Source: Branchinecta lynchi
Lineage: Eukaryota; Arthropoda; Branchiopoda; Anostraca; Branchinectidae
Length of the DNA stretch: 64,000 nucleotides
Assembly (NCBI GenBank): GCA_023053575.1
Contig: JAKZAP010000003.1
Span: forward strand, 5,618,561 to 5,682,560
Reading direction: 5' to 3'
Under the pieces are notes generated by a model. That model was not told where the DNA came from and searched no databases. It saw only the letters and a program-made list of their open reading frames with translations. This document shows, one piece after another, positions 1 to 9,101 of this stretch (the stretch's first letter is position 1; every line of letters starts with the position of its first letter). The position numbers and the translations under genes are program-made.

Positions 1-598
1 TTGCTAAAAATGGGTGTCATGGTGATCGGTCGGACGCCCGAAAAATCATTAGGCGCATCTTTTTTTGGTATTGGTGTAATGAAACCATTTTTCCAGATTG
101 ATGGATACTCACCTGTTTTTGTGACCTGATTAAAAAGGAGTGTTAGTGGGCCACTGAGATAATCGGGAAATGCTTTAATAAGATCAACGGGAATATCTAC
201 AGGGGTAATGCTTGTTCTTTTAAGTCTTTTTAATTTAAAAAACACCTGGGACTCTGATATTAGAGGGAAATCAATAAACTCAGGGGGCGGGGTGGGCACT
301 TCTTCGCCCAGCAAAGGCGGGAGGGACTGCACAATGTTAGCCAAATGTTTATTAAGGGAGTTGGCAGTAACGTCGTCTTCTTCGTCAAGACCAAAATCAA
401 CTCCTTTTTCCACCTTGCCTGTCATTCTTTTGATTCGGTTGTACCACTGGCTTGGTTTGGACTCATACAGATGATTAACTTCACGTTCCAAGTATTTTTT
501 TGCATGTTTTCGAGTGACTTTTCTGAGCTTGTTTTTTAATCTGTTGGCTTGTTTGGTATTACCCTGACGGAAAAGCCATCGTTTTTCCATTACCATTT
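1..598 (-). CDS. Reverse transcriptase N-terminal part of the LINE (edge partial)
   Basis: The minus strand is open from about 598 down to base 1 in one frame. It starts MVMEKRWLFRQGN and continues through a basic linker (KPSQWYNRIKRMTGK) to early RT sequence: a TPVDIPVDLIKAFP stretch like the PDG motif region, a W-K-N-G-F-I-T-P-I-P-K-K stretch (RT motif 1) and GVRPITMTP (motif 2). The frame is one base off from the endonuclease frame, so a small indel near 620 splits what should be one ORF2. No stop is seen before the window edge, so RT motifs A, B and C (YADD) would lie outside. Confidence 0.8.
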
Positions 599-600
599 TC

Positions 601-1908
601 TTAACTTGAAATATATGGTCGATCTGATGAGAAACGTTTTGTTGACTTCTCGGGAAAACAAGCCTTGTAATTTTGAAGCAAAGTTTCTTGGAAAATAGTA
701 GCTTTCTCATTACTACTTTTAGCATCTTTGAATTTTTCCCATTTCTCGCAACTCAACCATTGACCAAAAGTTAGTAGTCCCTCATCTGTGATCGGTCGAC
801 TGGTATTTACAGTTGTAGTGTAGTCAATCTTAATGGAATTGGTGGGGTTAAGTTCAAGAGAAAAATGGTAACTTCCTCCAATCGGAGCACCGGCCGTAGG
901 CATGTTGTAAAATTCATACATATTTGTGGAAATTCGGTCAAGAGAGGTACCGCCCTTAGTCGTGGGAAAATTGACGAGTTGCTTCAGGCCAATTCCAGTG
1001 TCAAGATAATTGAGCTTTAATTCATTAGCATCGCCCATCATGAAAATTCCGCATGACGGGTATTTACCCAAAACAAAATCCGAACTGAGTTGCAACTTTT
1101 CGACAAATGCTTTGCGATTTTCACTCGTCTGACCTGGAGAGTAGTAATACACGCATAAAGCTATACCAGTGAATTTCCTCGGGAGACGTCGTGGTTTTAA
1201 AATGACCCACATAATTTCATCGTAATCGGTTAAAAATGGGATATCAAGTCTAGTTGCTCTTAAAGTTTCATGGGCATAAATAAGGACTCCCCCACCTTTT
1301 TTTCCCAGTGGGTGGTCATCCGGTCGCATTTTTATAAATTCGTCAAAACCACCGATTTTCAGGAGTTCCGGGTTTTGTCGATGGACTTCAGAAACCATTA
1401 AAACAGATGCCTTTGTAACCTGAGCTAGACTTTCTAACTCGGCCACTTTATCAATATTTAAACTCTCGGCATTTGCGTAAATAAACCTAGGGAAAGAAAA
1501 GAGTTCAGAATTGTAATACTTTACCTTAGTGGTGTTTGATGTTCTCGTAGGAGGTCTTTGTAACAATAAATTGTTTTCCTGGTGGGCGTTGCGGCCGTCA
1601 GCATTACCCACACCAATAAGGGGCTCAAATCTATTCAGTACCGGAATTGCGGCTGAAACGAGAGAAATTGCGTCCTCGCCGGTGAGGGCAGCAAAGGTGG
1701 ACAGAAAGGGGGAGGCACGGGGATTTGAGACACTGTCAGAGGGCTCGGATGTAGAGGGGGGTACGTTATCTTTCGTGGGGGATACAAAGGTTGATGCTGT
1801 TGAGGTGGCGGATTGGGAAGAAACACTCCGACCGATTGTGGAGGTGCAACACCCGCTTGGTAGGGGGGTTGCTGATGTGCGGGAGGAATTGTTGGCAAGG
1901 GGAGCCAC
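601..1908 (-). pseudogene. AP-endonuclease-like domain of LINE ORF2, frameshifted from its RT
   Basis: This 435-residue frame has a low-complexity N-terminus of about 145 residues followed by an exonuclease-endonuclease-phosphatase fold of the L2/CR1 type. Motifs in order are the NAES start, VSEVHR (metal-binding Glu), a GKKGGGV loop, YYYSPGQ, GDANELKLN (D-x-N) and SLDRIST. The terminal catalytic S-D-H reads S-Y-H here, so the copy is probably dead as a nuclease. A stop ends the frame at 601 and the RT continues in another frame. The first ATG is only the ORF limit and the true start is unknown. Families with this layout cut target DNA to prime reverse transcription. Confidence 0.85.
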
Positions 1909-1990
1909 GCAGGTCCGCGAGAGGTGTATTCGCGGTGTGACTGAATTCGCGACCCCCGTCCGGCCAAGTTTTTTGATGCCGGGTTTTTGA

Positions 1991-2359
1991 TGCCTGTCTT
2001 ACCTACAATACTAACGCAACTTACTTCCATAATCACTCCCTATATATCTAAACCCGGATACTGCCAATTTCCTACGGTAAATTCCAACTCCTCTAACAAG
2101 ACCACGCTGATTTTCTCACTTGCCGTGTTTTGCTACCTTCGATGTGTATCACGCTGTCGACGGTTGTCTGCGAGAAATTTTTCCGTCAGAAAAGCCGGTT
2201 ATGTAAATTGTTTCCCTGTTTTCGCTATAAGGCAACGGGTCTCGAAAAAGGCTTAAATAGCCAAAACCGTTGTTTATCTGTTGAAAGCACAGCCTAGTTT
2301 CAAAGTTTTCAAATATTTTAAAACACTGCAAGTTGAAGATAAATAGTGTGAGGGGTCCT
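1991..2359 (+). mobile_element. TTAA-type MITE, family T1, left member of a head-to-head pair
   Basis: This is homologous over most of its length to the well-bounded copy at 11,081-11,418. Shared blocks include AACGCAACTTACTTCC near the left end and CTGTCGACGGTTGT in the middle. Its right end GAGGGGTCCT abuts TTAA at 2,360-2,363. The left end is decayed (TTGATGCCTGTCTTACC against TTAAAGGACTTGTCTTATC). Confidence 0.7.
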
Positions 2360-2363
2360 TTAA

Positions 2364-3130
2364 AGGACCCCTCACACTATTTGTGTTCCAATATTTTAAA
2401 ATAGCTGAATACAAAAACTGCTCTGCTTTCAACAAATTACCAACGGCGTTGGCTGTTTTATTACCTTTTTCAGGCCCGTTGAGTTCTAGCAAAAACGAGA
2501 GAAAATTTACAAAACCTTTTTTTCTGATGAACAAACTTCTCGCAACAACCGCGTTGATACCATGATTCCAGAAACAAATAATCCAACAGAACCTCTATCT
2601 TTGGTCCCATACAGCGATCTATGGATACCCCGATAAACTGAACGTAGCTAGACGTACTTGCTGTAAGGTTCGACTCGATACCCGTCTACTTCCCTCTTCG
2701 CCGCTGCGCATACCAGATGATAAACCCTTGGAGGCCTGCAGGTTTGGAGAACCCGATCTGCAGTGAGTTAGACGTGACGTCCCAACCGTAGACAACCAAT
2801 CAGCTGCGAAGGACGACTCAGTCAGCGTTCGTATTCTTCTGCGGGGTTCGTAGAGGTAACAAATTATGATGTTCTGCATAGCTCCTCCTCCACTTGTTTG
2901 CATGCGGTAGGGTATCAGAATATATTAGGCTCCGCATGACCGTATTACAGAGATGGGGAGACGGAGGTACTTGTGATTATTTTTTCTTGATGATACGCAT
3001 CGAACAATTCAAAGACGAAATCCGTGAGGTGTCTTCGGGGAAGCTAGAATGTGCCGCATGAAATCAGAATCTCGGGGTTGAAGGATGGATGGAACGATTA
3101 TGGAAGTAGGTTATTGTGAGGAGTTGAAAG
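2364..3130 (-). mobile_element. TTAA-type MITE, family T1, inverted member with a ~400-bp insertion
   Basis: The sequence after the TTAA at 2,360 starts AGGACCCCTCACAC and is an imperfect reverse complement of the left copy, ending near GGAAGTAGGTTATTGTGAG (about 3,095-3,130). Roughly 2,575-2,985 has no counterpart in other copies and looks like a separate insertion that I cannot classify. The two copies share one TTAA. Confidence 0.6.
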
Positions 3131-3216
3131 AACTAAGAAAGGAAGTATTTAGTCGGGAGGCTTGAGAGGAAAGGGATTTATATTCTTTCAGCCCAAGCTG
3201 GCTGCGAATCATATTT

Positions 3217-3432
3217 GATGGTGGAAAACGGATACGTCAGCTGAATTTTATTGGAGCTATATTTTGGCCCTTTTTGGCAAGGGTCCTTTTCAGGCTCAAG
3301 TTGGAAAAAGGACTTGTGGGAAACACCTCCAAATTGAGCGGTTTTGAGCCTGAAGAGGACCCTTGCCAAGAAGGACCGAAATATAGCTCCAATAAAATTC
3401 AGCTGACGTATCTCTTTTCCACCATCAAATAT
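3217..3432. mobile_element. Hairpin MITE, family H
   Basis: Two arms of about 88 bp (3,217-3,304 and 3,345-3,432) are near-perfect reverse complements around a loop of about 40 bp. Each arm carries the module GGACCCTTGCCAAGAAGG followed by a CCGAAATATAGC-like block and CAGCTGACGTATC. Related hairpins lie at 5,534-5,737 and 29,727-29,920, and a single arm at about 57,385-57,480. Confidence 0.8.
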
Positions 3433-3434
3433 GA

Positions 3435-3649
3435 AAGGGATTTGGTTCCAAGTATGGAAAGTAAGTGTTTTGGTGACCTCCGAAGGCTGGGTAGATTCTC
3501 TAAGCTAGCTATGACCCACCGTGAACTATTTTTATAGAAGTTGATTTTTGGTTTGTTTTCGGAGTGTATGATATTTTGTTTTTTGTTACTGTGTTATGTT
3601 TCCCGCCATGGCCCTTGGGCTTTATTGGGAATAAATTCATTCATTCATA
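3435..3649 (+). mobile_element. LINE 3' end: ORF2 C-terminus plus (ATTC)n tail
   Basis: The frame ends ...LGRFSKLAMTHRELFL at 3,537. This matches the C-termini seen at 4.6-4.8 kb (VAKFLKLALKHRKEF) and near 34.0 kb (LAKFLRFTSHYRKFG). It is followed by a UTR containing GCCATGGCCCTTGGGCTT and the tail AATAAATTCATTCATTCAT. It is a 5'-truncated insertion and cannot encode an active protein. Confidence 0.65.
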
Positions 3650-4600
3650 GGAAAGGCAGGTCCTTTAAGTAATACTTCTAATAGATATTTATTCGCAAAT
3701 AAAGCGCAGCAAGGCCCTCCCACGGTTCCTAGCGCTTATTTAAAGCAGAACGTTACGCGATTGCAGTACCTTGACATGCTTTACGGCGTTTATATACGCC
3801 CTTCGTAAAATCAAACGACGAATTGCTACCGTATGCGCTGGAGCAACAATAATAATCCCACGTTAGATCTTGGTATAAGTTATCCGAAGGGAATTAAGCC
3901 TAAGCGATTAGGCTTTCGGTTCATACCGGGCCGTGAATTAGCCCCGTGGAAAAGTAAAAAAGTAGTCAGCACTGAAGTCGGAAGCCAGAACTGAAACTAG
4001 ATGAAGTTTGACAGAAGGGGATTGGTTAGTTAGAGCACACATAGAGGCAGAGGCATTTTAAACAGTTTTAAAAATGGCTAAGCCTAAGAGGAAGCCAAAC
4101 AGACCTGGTTAAATGTACACTAAAAAGTAACGTATCACTGTTTATTGTATGCTAGTGCATACAGCGGGCAGAAAAATCACTAATCTGGAAGGAGGTTTGT
4201 GAAGGTCGTATATGAGCAGGACGGTATCGATTTATGGCCGCCAAAAGCAGCCATACCACAGGGGTTCTTGCGTTCCATCCGTGCGAAAATTAATGGCTAG
4301 TTCTGACTAGGTATAACATTATTTTTTTGTGGGGTTTACATGTTTTTATGCATCAATACTGTATGAATAAAAGTATTATATACAGTGCTTATGTGGTTTT
4401 CGATTATCTGCGGGTTGGATTGCGCTTACGCAAACGCAAAAATGGTCAATTGACTCGCGTAAATTGTCAATACGTAAAGCCCAATGCTATCCTCCAGTGG
4501 CAACGAGAGGGATCAAGACGAAGAGAGTGACTGAAGAAAACTCTTCGCCGTACCTACCAGTCGGATCTCTGTGGAGAAATGAACGAGGATATACTTCTGT
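3650..4600. other. Unassigned intergenic sequence
   Basis: I see no convincing gene here. Short frames such as 4,327-4,530 have no recognisable domain. Several short self-complementary pieces suggest old repeats without clear ends. Confidence 0.4.
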
Positions 4601-4966
4601 GTGATTGTAGAGAGTTACACTAAGGGAGGAGATTTTCGAGGTGGGGGAACTGATAAGAAATGGATTACTAAAATGATGGGAAATAAAGATTTTAAAGAAA
4701 TAAGAAATGTTGCGAAGTTCCTCAAGTTAGCTTTGAAACATCGGAAAGAGTTTTGTTTATGGGGAAGTTGTGTTTTTAGTGTTAATAAAGTATTCAGAGT
4801 AAATAAAAAAACATGAAGAGTGTGTTAGTGAGTATATACGCTTGTAAGATTGTTCACTTTTCGTTTTGTGTTGTTGCATGATGGCTTTAATGTGCAAATC
4901 CAGCCCTAATCATTCATTCATTCATCATGGCTCCAGCCCTAATCATTCATTCATTCATCATGGCTC
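4601..4966 (+). mobile_element. LINE 3' end with duplicated 33-bp tail block
   Basis: The frame to 4,816 contains KKWITKMMGNKDFKEI and VAKFLKLALKHRKEF, the C-terminal signature of the LINE family also seen at 3.5 kb and 34.0 kb. The 3' end holds two direct copies of a 33-bp block, CCAGCCCTAATCATTCATTC..., at about 4,900-4,966, made of ATTC-type tail units. Confidence 0.6.
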
Positions 4967-5533
4967 CAGCCCGGATGGGAAGATTTCAGAAAACCCTTGC
5001 ATCGGTCACACGCATCGAAGCGTGCGGTGACGAGGTGCGGGCACACGCGTCGATGGGTGATATGACGATAAATTTATCGGCACCATCCACAAGGCCTTGG
5101 GCGCGAAGATTTACGGGCAGGTTCATGAGAAGCGGCCCTTCTCAGACGATTAGCGACTATTCTTGGATGCCCTAAGCGGCTCTGGAGGGGCAGGAGGAAC
5201 TAAGGTCTAAGGTAAGGTTAAGCTCAGCCAACATTTCCGTATCTCAGTGTGAAGAGCTTAAGCTACGGGCACCCACAGTCCACTAAAGTTTCGCTATGGG
5301 GAAATTCGTCACTATATGGGGAAATCTTCATGCGAATGCGACACCATCAAAATTTCGGAACGAAGACGAAAATATGTACCAGACTACGAAAATCAGATTT
5401 TAGGCGTAGGCCATTCCCGCCGTTCCCCGGGCACTCCTCGGAGAACTGTGAGAATAGATGGGAGAGCTAGTCACTCAGCGCGGACTTAGCGATCGAATGG
5501 ACTCGAGCGATCGAAGAAACATATAGTAAGACA
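4967..5533. other. Unassigned intergenic sequence
   Basis: This stretch is GC-richer than its surroundings and holds only short frames without known domains. I see no defined repeat boundary. Confidence 0.35.
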
Positions 5534-5737
5534 ATGGCTAAAAACGGAAAAACAGCTACGAAGTTTGACAGCGATATTTCAGCGTTTTCAGGTGGTTGCT
5601 GGGATGGAAAAAACGAATCTGGTTCGTTCTGGCCTTCTCGTTTCTTCCAGTCCAGCAACAGCCTGACAAGGAACCTCGCCAAGAAGGGCCGAAATTTCGC
5701 TGTCGGACATCATAGCTGACTTTTCGCTTTTAGCCAT
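5534..5737. mobile_element. Hairpin MITE, family H
   Basis: Its outer arms ATGGCTAAAAACGG... and ...CTTTTAGCCAT are reverse complements for about 47 bp (5,534-5,580 and 5,691-5,737). The right part contains CTCGCCAAGAAGGGCCGAAA, a variant of the family H module, and a CATAGCTGAC block. Confidence 0.75.
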
Positions 5738-5751
5738 TCTTTTGAAATATA

Positions 5752-5921
5752 CACTATGAAAAGTTTTTCCGTATAAAGATTAAAGTTAACTGCAGTATTT
5801 GCTACTCGGATTATTTTTATCTCTACGAAGATAAGATTAATACCAAAAAGAGATAAGATTAATATGAGTAGCAAATACTGCAGTTAACTTTAATCTACGT
5901 ACGGAGAAACTTTTTACAGTG
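5752..5921. mobile_element. Tc1/mariner-type MITE, TA target
   Basis: A 170-bp hairpin with about 55-bp inverted arms. It starts CACTATGAAAAGTTTTTCCG and ends CGGAGAAACTTTTTACAGTG, with TA on both sides (5,750-5,751 and 5,922-5,923). The arms share AAAGTTAACTGCAGTATTTG. There is no coding capacity. Confidence 0.85.
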
Positions 5922-6191
5922 TAATGAGGATCTTCTGTTACCCAGGTTTTCCACAGCCCTCTTTAAATATTGAAACAAAGTCTGTCCAGCAAATGTATTT
6001 GAATAAACAAAAAATGCTTATAATTTCAAAAGCCATCAAATACATACAGTAGCAACAAATTAAGGAAGTCCTCAGTGAGTAATGCTCCACAAGCATCACG
6101 ACAGGGTAGGAGATTTAGGTCACCAGGGCTAATCTGAAATGCAGCCACTGTTCCCAAAGAGTTCTGGCGCTTTCTTTTCCCAGCTTATATA

Positions 6192-6649
6192 CAGTAGAGG
6201 TATGCTTATTTGAACGTCTGCTAAAAGTGAACGATCGCCGAAGAAAAAACTAAAGACCACACCAGGCTATTTTTTCTATAATTACTTGTAATAACCATTC
6301 ACGCTTTTGTCACTTTTTTAATATTTTGCTAATCCATGGCTGATAGTGACTCTACTAACAATTAGTTTTCTCTTGATAATTTGAAAAGTTTGCCATGAGG
6401 AACGCACCTTCAATGGAGAAGTTGGCGGTCCGAACCTTCAGATGCCTCCAAAAGAAGAAGGAGCTTTTTGGTTATTCAAAATCAAAGAAAGTTAACTGAA
6501 TTTCTACTTCAAATTTGTGCCAGGATAACCCTGAAATAGTTGGCTGTTACCCGATATCAAGTTTTTTTATTTTCATTTTTTATATGCAAGTAACAAAGCC
6601 AAGGTAGTGGAACAGTTAAAAAAGTGTTCAAATAAGCATACATCTACTG
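6192..6649 (+). mobile_element. Tc1/pogo-type MITE, family P1, TA target
   Basis: The termini are CAGTAGAGGTATGCTTATTT and AAATAAGCATACATCTACTG, flanked by TA at 6,190-6,191 and 6,650-6,651. The element is 458 bp and non-coding. Full inverted-orientation and internally shortened relatives occur at 37,135-37,570 and 32,793-33,007. Confidence 0.9.
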
Positions 6650-6932
6650 TACCAATGCTCGCCAGAACAATTACCATTTTCTTAGTTACAAAACCGTGCC
6701 ATTCGACATCTTTAGTAGGGTGCCGCAAAGACATTAATAATGGAAAGACAAGAAACTCCCATAGAGATTGCACCCTACCCGACGGAAACGGATATTGCTA
6801 TATGATCACCACGGGAGCAAAATAAACAATTAACAGTGGGAGGTATAGGACTTTCAACTGAAATTAAATTATCGGCGTTTGTCATATTCTGAGCCAGGGC
6901 TCGCGGGATATATTAATTGGGCTATTCCTTAA

Positions 6933-7364
6933 AGGACACCTGAACAATGAAACCATACTTGAACATACCATAGAGAATGCATTTACAGACATGGCCACGC
7001 AGAGCATTTTTCTCCTGAGCGTGACGTTTTTAAAATAGGGATCTTCGTTTCTGGAGGTTTGCACATGCAGACTCCAAGACAAAAAGCGCAATTCATTCAA
7101 ATCTTGTGCAGCGCTGATCGGATATTATTGGAATTTCTTCTAGATATACGTTTGGGCTTAACTGGTTAACAAATATTCCAGTTGATTGGAGACATTTGTT
7201 CATTTCTAAAATTGTTCGGTACTGAAATAAGGACAGATGCAAAATGGAGCAAAAATCATAGCTTGGTAACACTATTTCGTATTTTGATTGTGTTTTCTGC
7301 AGGCAATGTTAACGGAAGCCATACAGATTGGGATGATACTTGGTACTCTTCATTCAGGTGTCCT
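6933..7364 (+). mobile_element. TTAA-type MITE, family T2
   Basis: The termini AGGACACCTGAA and TTCAGGTGTCCT are perfect inverted repeats, flanked by TTAA at 6,929-6,932 and 7,365-7,368. A second copy in opposite orientation at 15,430-15,868 confirms the ends. TTAA targets suggest mobilisation by a piggyBac-like (or Kolobok-like) transposase. Confidence 0.9.
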
Positions 7365-7368
7365 TTAA

Positions 7369-7793
7369 TCGTATAATTCCATTTTGGCAAAAGAGAATGG
7401 AAGTAAGAGTGTGACACAAAAACGGAGTCTCAAATTCTATTGGTAGGTTATGACGGATCATTCGAAAACCAACCAATAGGAAGCAGGATGTAGTGAAAGT
7501 CTGAAGCCTTCAAACTCCATTTCTGATCAGACTTTTCTATAAAGGTGTGATTACACAATTAAAATAAAAACATAGATCCTTTCCAGCTATTACAGGCTTA
7601 TAATTGTAATAAACATGGTTGATTCGCTCTCAAAGTCGAAAATCCTATACTTCACAATGCTCAATTACTCTTTTTCTACTCCTACCCAATTTTGCTGGGT
7701 AGGCTGCAATATCTCTACAATTCCCTTAAGTCGCGATAATTAGTGCCTTCTAGCGGTTGTTCTGTCGTTAAAACAACGCTCTGTTGACACTTC
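7369..7793. other. Unassigned sequence
   Basis: I see no gene and no bounded repeat between the TTAA MITE and the next MITE. Confidence 0.35.
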
Positions 7794-8055
7794 GGTTGCG
7801 TTCCAGAACTAAACAGTTGTTAACGAGTGTTAACTTTTTGCGTTCCAGGTTTCTGATTTCGAAAGCTAAGCTCCGCCAACCTACGATTTCCGTCCCAGAG
7901 CTTAACGATTGTTGACTATTTTGTAACGATGGTTGGTGAGCATCGTTGGGACAAATTAACCATTATAGAATTTGGGTGAAGTTAACGATCGTTAAAGCTG
8001 CTGTTAGCTCCGCTCCGAAATAAATGGACGATTGTTAAGTTTCTGGAACGCAACC
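7794..8055. mobile_element. MITE with GGTTGCGTTCCAGAA termini
   Basis: The left end GGTTGCGTTCCAGAAC is the reverse complement of the right end ...TTCTGGAACGCAACC. The interior is rich in GTTAACG-like words. The flanking triplets are TTC and TTA, which would fit a degenerate 3-bp target duplication of Harbinger type, but this is uncertain. Confidence 0.75.
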
Positions 8056-8602
8056 TTAGACTGATCGTCCTACATAATCATCATCAAACTACACGTGTGA
8101 GGCGTAGTTGTTTGCAAATCCCTTGTTTAATTACACTCAAGTTTATAGGAGTTTGGACACAAGACCAAACGCTAGGTAGCTGGCAGATCCACTTCCCAGA
8201 CGCGATTTCAGCGGAGTTTCTTGTCTTTCCAGCAGTTAAAGCACAGTGGTAGGATCGAATTATCTACTTTTACCACGACAGACAAACCAGAATCAAATTT
8301 CAAATTCAGAAGTCTAGGGGTGTCAAAATCAAAGGAGACCAGTTCAAATTTTGCTTCAGGTGCACTTTTGTATTTTACTTCACTGAACAATCCATAGTGC
8401 AACAGTAATCAGTTGTTTTCTTTTGTAAACAAGAAAAAAAAGCAGTTGTGCAGACCTCACACAGTGCAACTTGTAAATAAACACATGATAACAATCAAAT
8501 TATTTCCTTACGGGGGAGGAGGGGTGGGGGGATCGGCACCCGTGCCTGTTGAGGACTGGGGCTGCATCACTGGGCATTTTGGACGCTTCTTAGACAATGT
8601 CA

Positions 8603-8608
8603 TTTATT
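8603..8608 (-). promoter_or_regulatory. Poly(A) signal AATAAA of the MacroD-like gene
   Basis: AATAAA on the minus strand lies about 143 bases downstream of the stop codon that ends the last MacroD exon, so it is well placed to define the 3' UTR. Confidence 0.6.
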
Positions 8609-8750
8609 TCCTGTATAAACAGAAGGATCGTTAAAGTAAAAGTCACAGAAGTACATTTTTCTTTCACTCATAGTCCTTCTCTGCCAGCAATGGACGACAG
8701 CTCTGTCGCCTCTGTCCCCCGAAACAGGTAATAACTCGCAGCACCCCTTT

Positions 8751-9101
8751 TCAAACCTCATCATCCCTCCTGGGTCGTTTACCCTCAGACTGGTCCACCT
8801 CTGGCTCAGCTACCCGGTTTACCTCCACGGGGTCCTCCTGTCCAATAGTTACTGGCCTTTCACCTTCCGGCAATACCTCCTGGTTTTCTACTGGCTCTCG
8901 CTTTGCTTCCTGAATTCTCATTGGTTCTTGAGTAAGCGGCTGGGACTGGCCAACCGGATCTTGGCGCGTCTCAACTCCAGTTTCTACAGACGCCTGTGAT
9001 TCCCCAAGAGGGCTTAGGCGGCCTTCGACTTCCATTCTTTCTCCCAAGCTTGACGGAGCGGTTGCAGGCCCCTTGTCTGAGGTAGGTGGCGAATCAGCTG
9101 C
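8751..9101 (-). CDS. MACROD: MacroD-like gene, terminal exon (G), acidic tail
   Basis: The acceptor TTCCATTCCAG lies at 9,102 and above. The exon is phase 0 and encodes AADSPPTSDKGPATAPSS, then 98 residues rich in Glu, Pro, Gln and Arg, ending KRPRRDDEV and TGA. No fold is evident. The composition resembles the disordered C-terminal tail of vertebrate MACROD2. The basic KRPRR near the end could be a nuclear localisation signal, which is inference. Confidence 0.85.
   Translation of the reverse strand, partial: AADSPPTSDKGPATAPSSLGERMEVEGRLSPLGESQASVETGVETRQDPVGQSQPLTQEPMRIQEAKREPVENQEVLPEGERPVTIGQEDPVEVNRVAEPEVDQSEGKRPRRDDEV

Larger units (their letters stand above)
1..1981 (-). mobile_element. 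Non-LTR retrotransposon, EN-RT type, cut by window edge
   Basis: This is a minus-strand LINE-like element. Its reading frame runs from a Ser/Thr/Pro-rich linker through an AP-endonuclease-like domain into the start of a reverse transcriptase, which is lost beyond base 1. The left boundary is outside the window. The right boundary is set roughly where sequence similarity to a TTAA MITE begins, near 1,985. A broken second copy of the same family lies at 55.8-57.0 kb. Confidence 0.85.

Noticed and set aside
1529..1990. 153-codon plus-strand ORF
   Set aside because: Shadow of the LINE endonuclease frame on the opposite strand.
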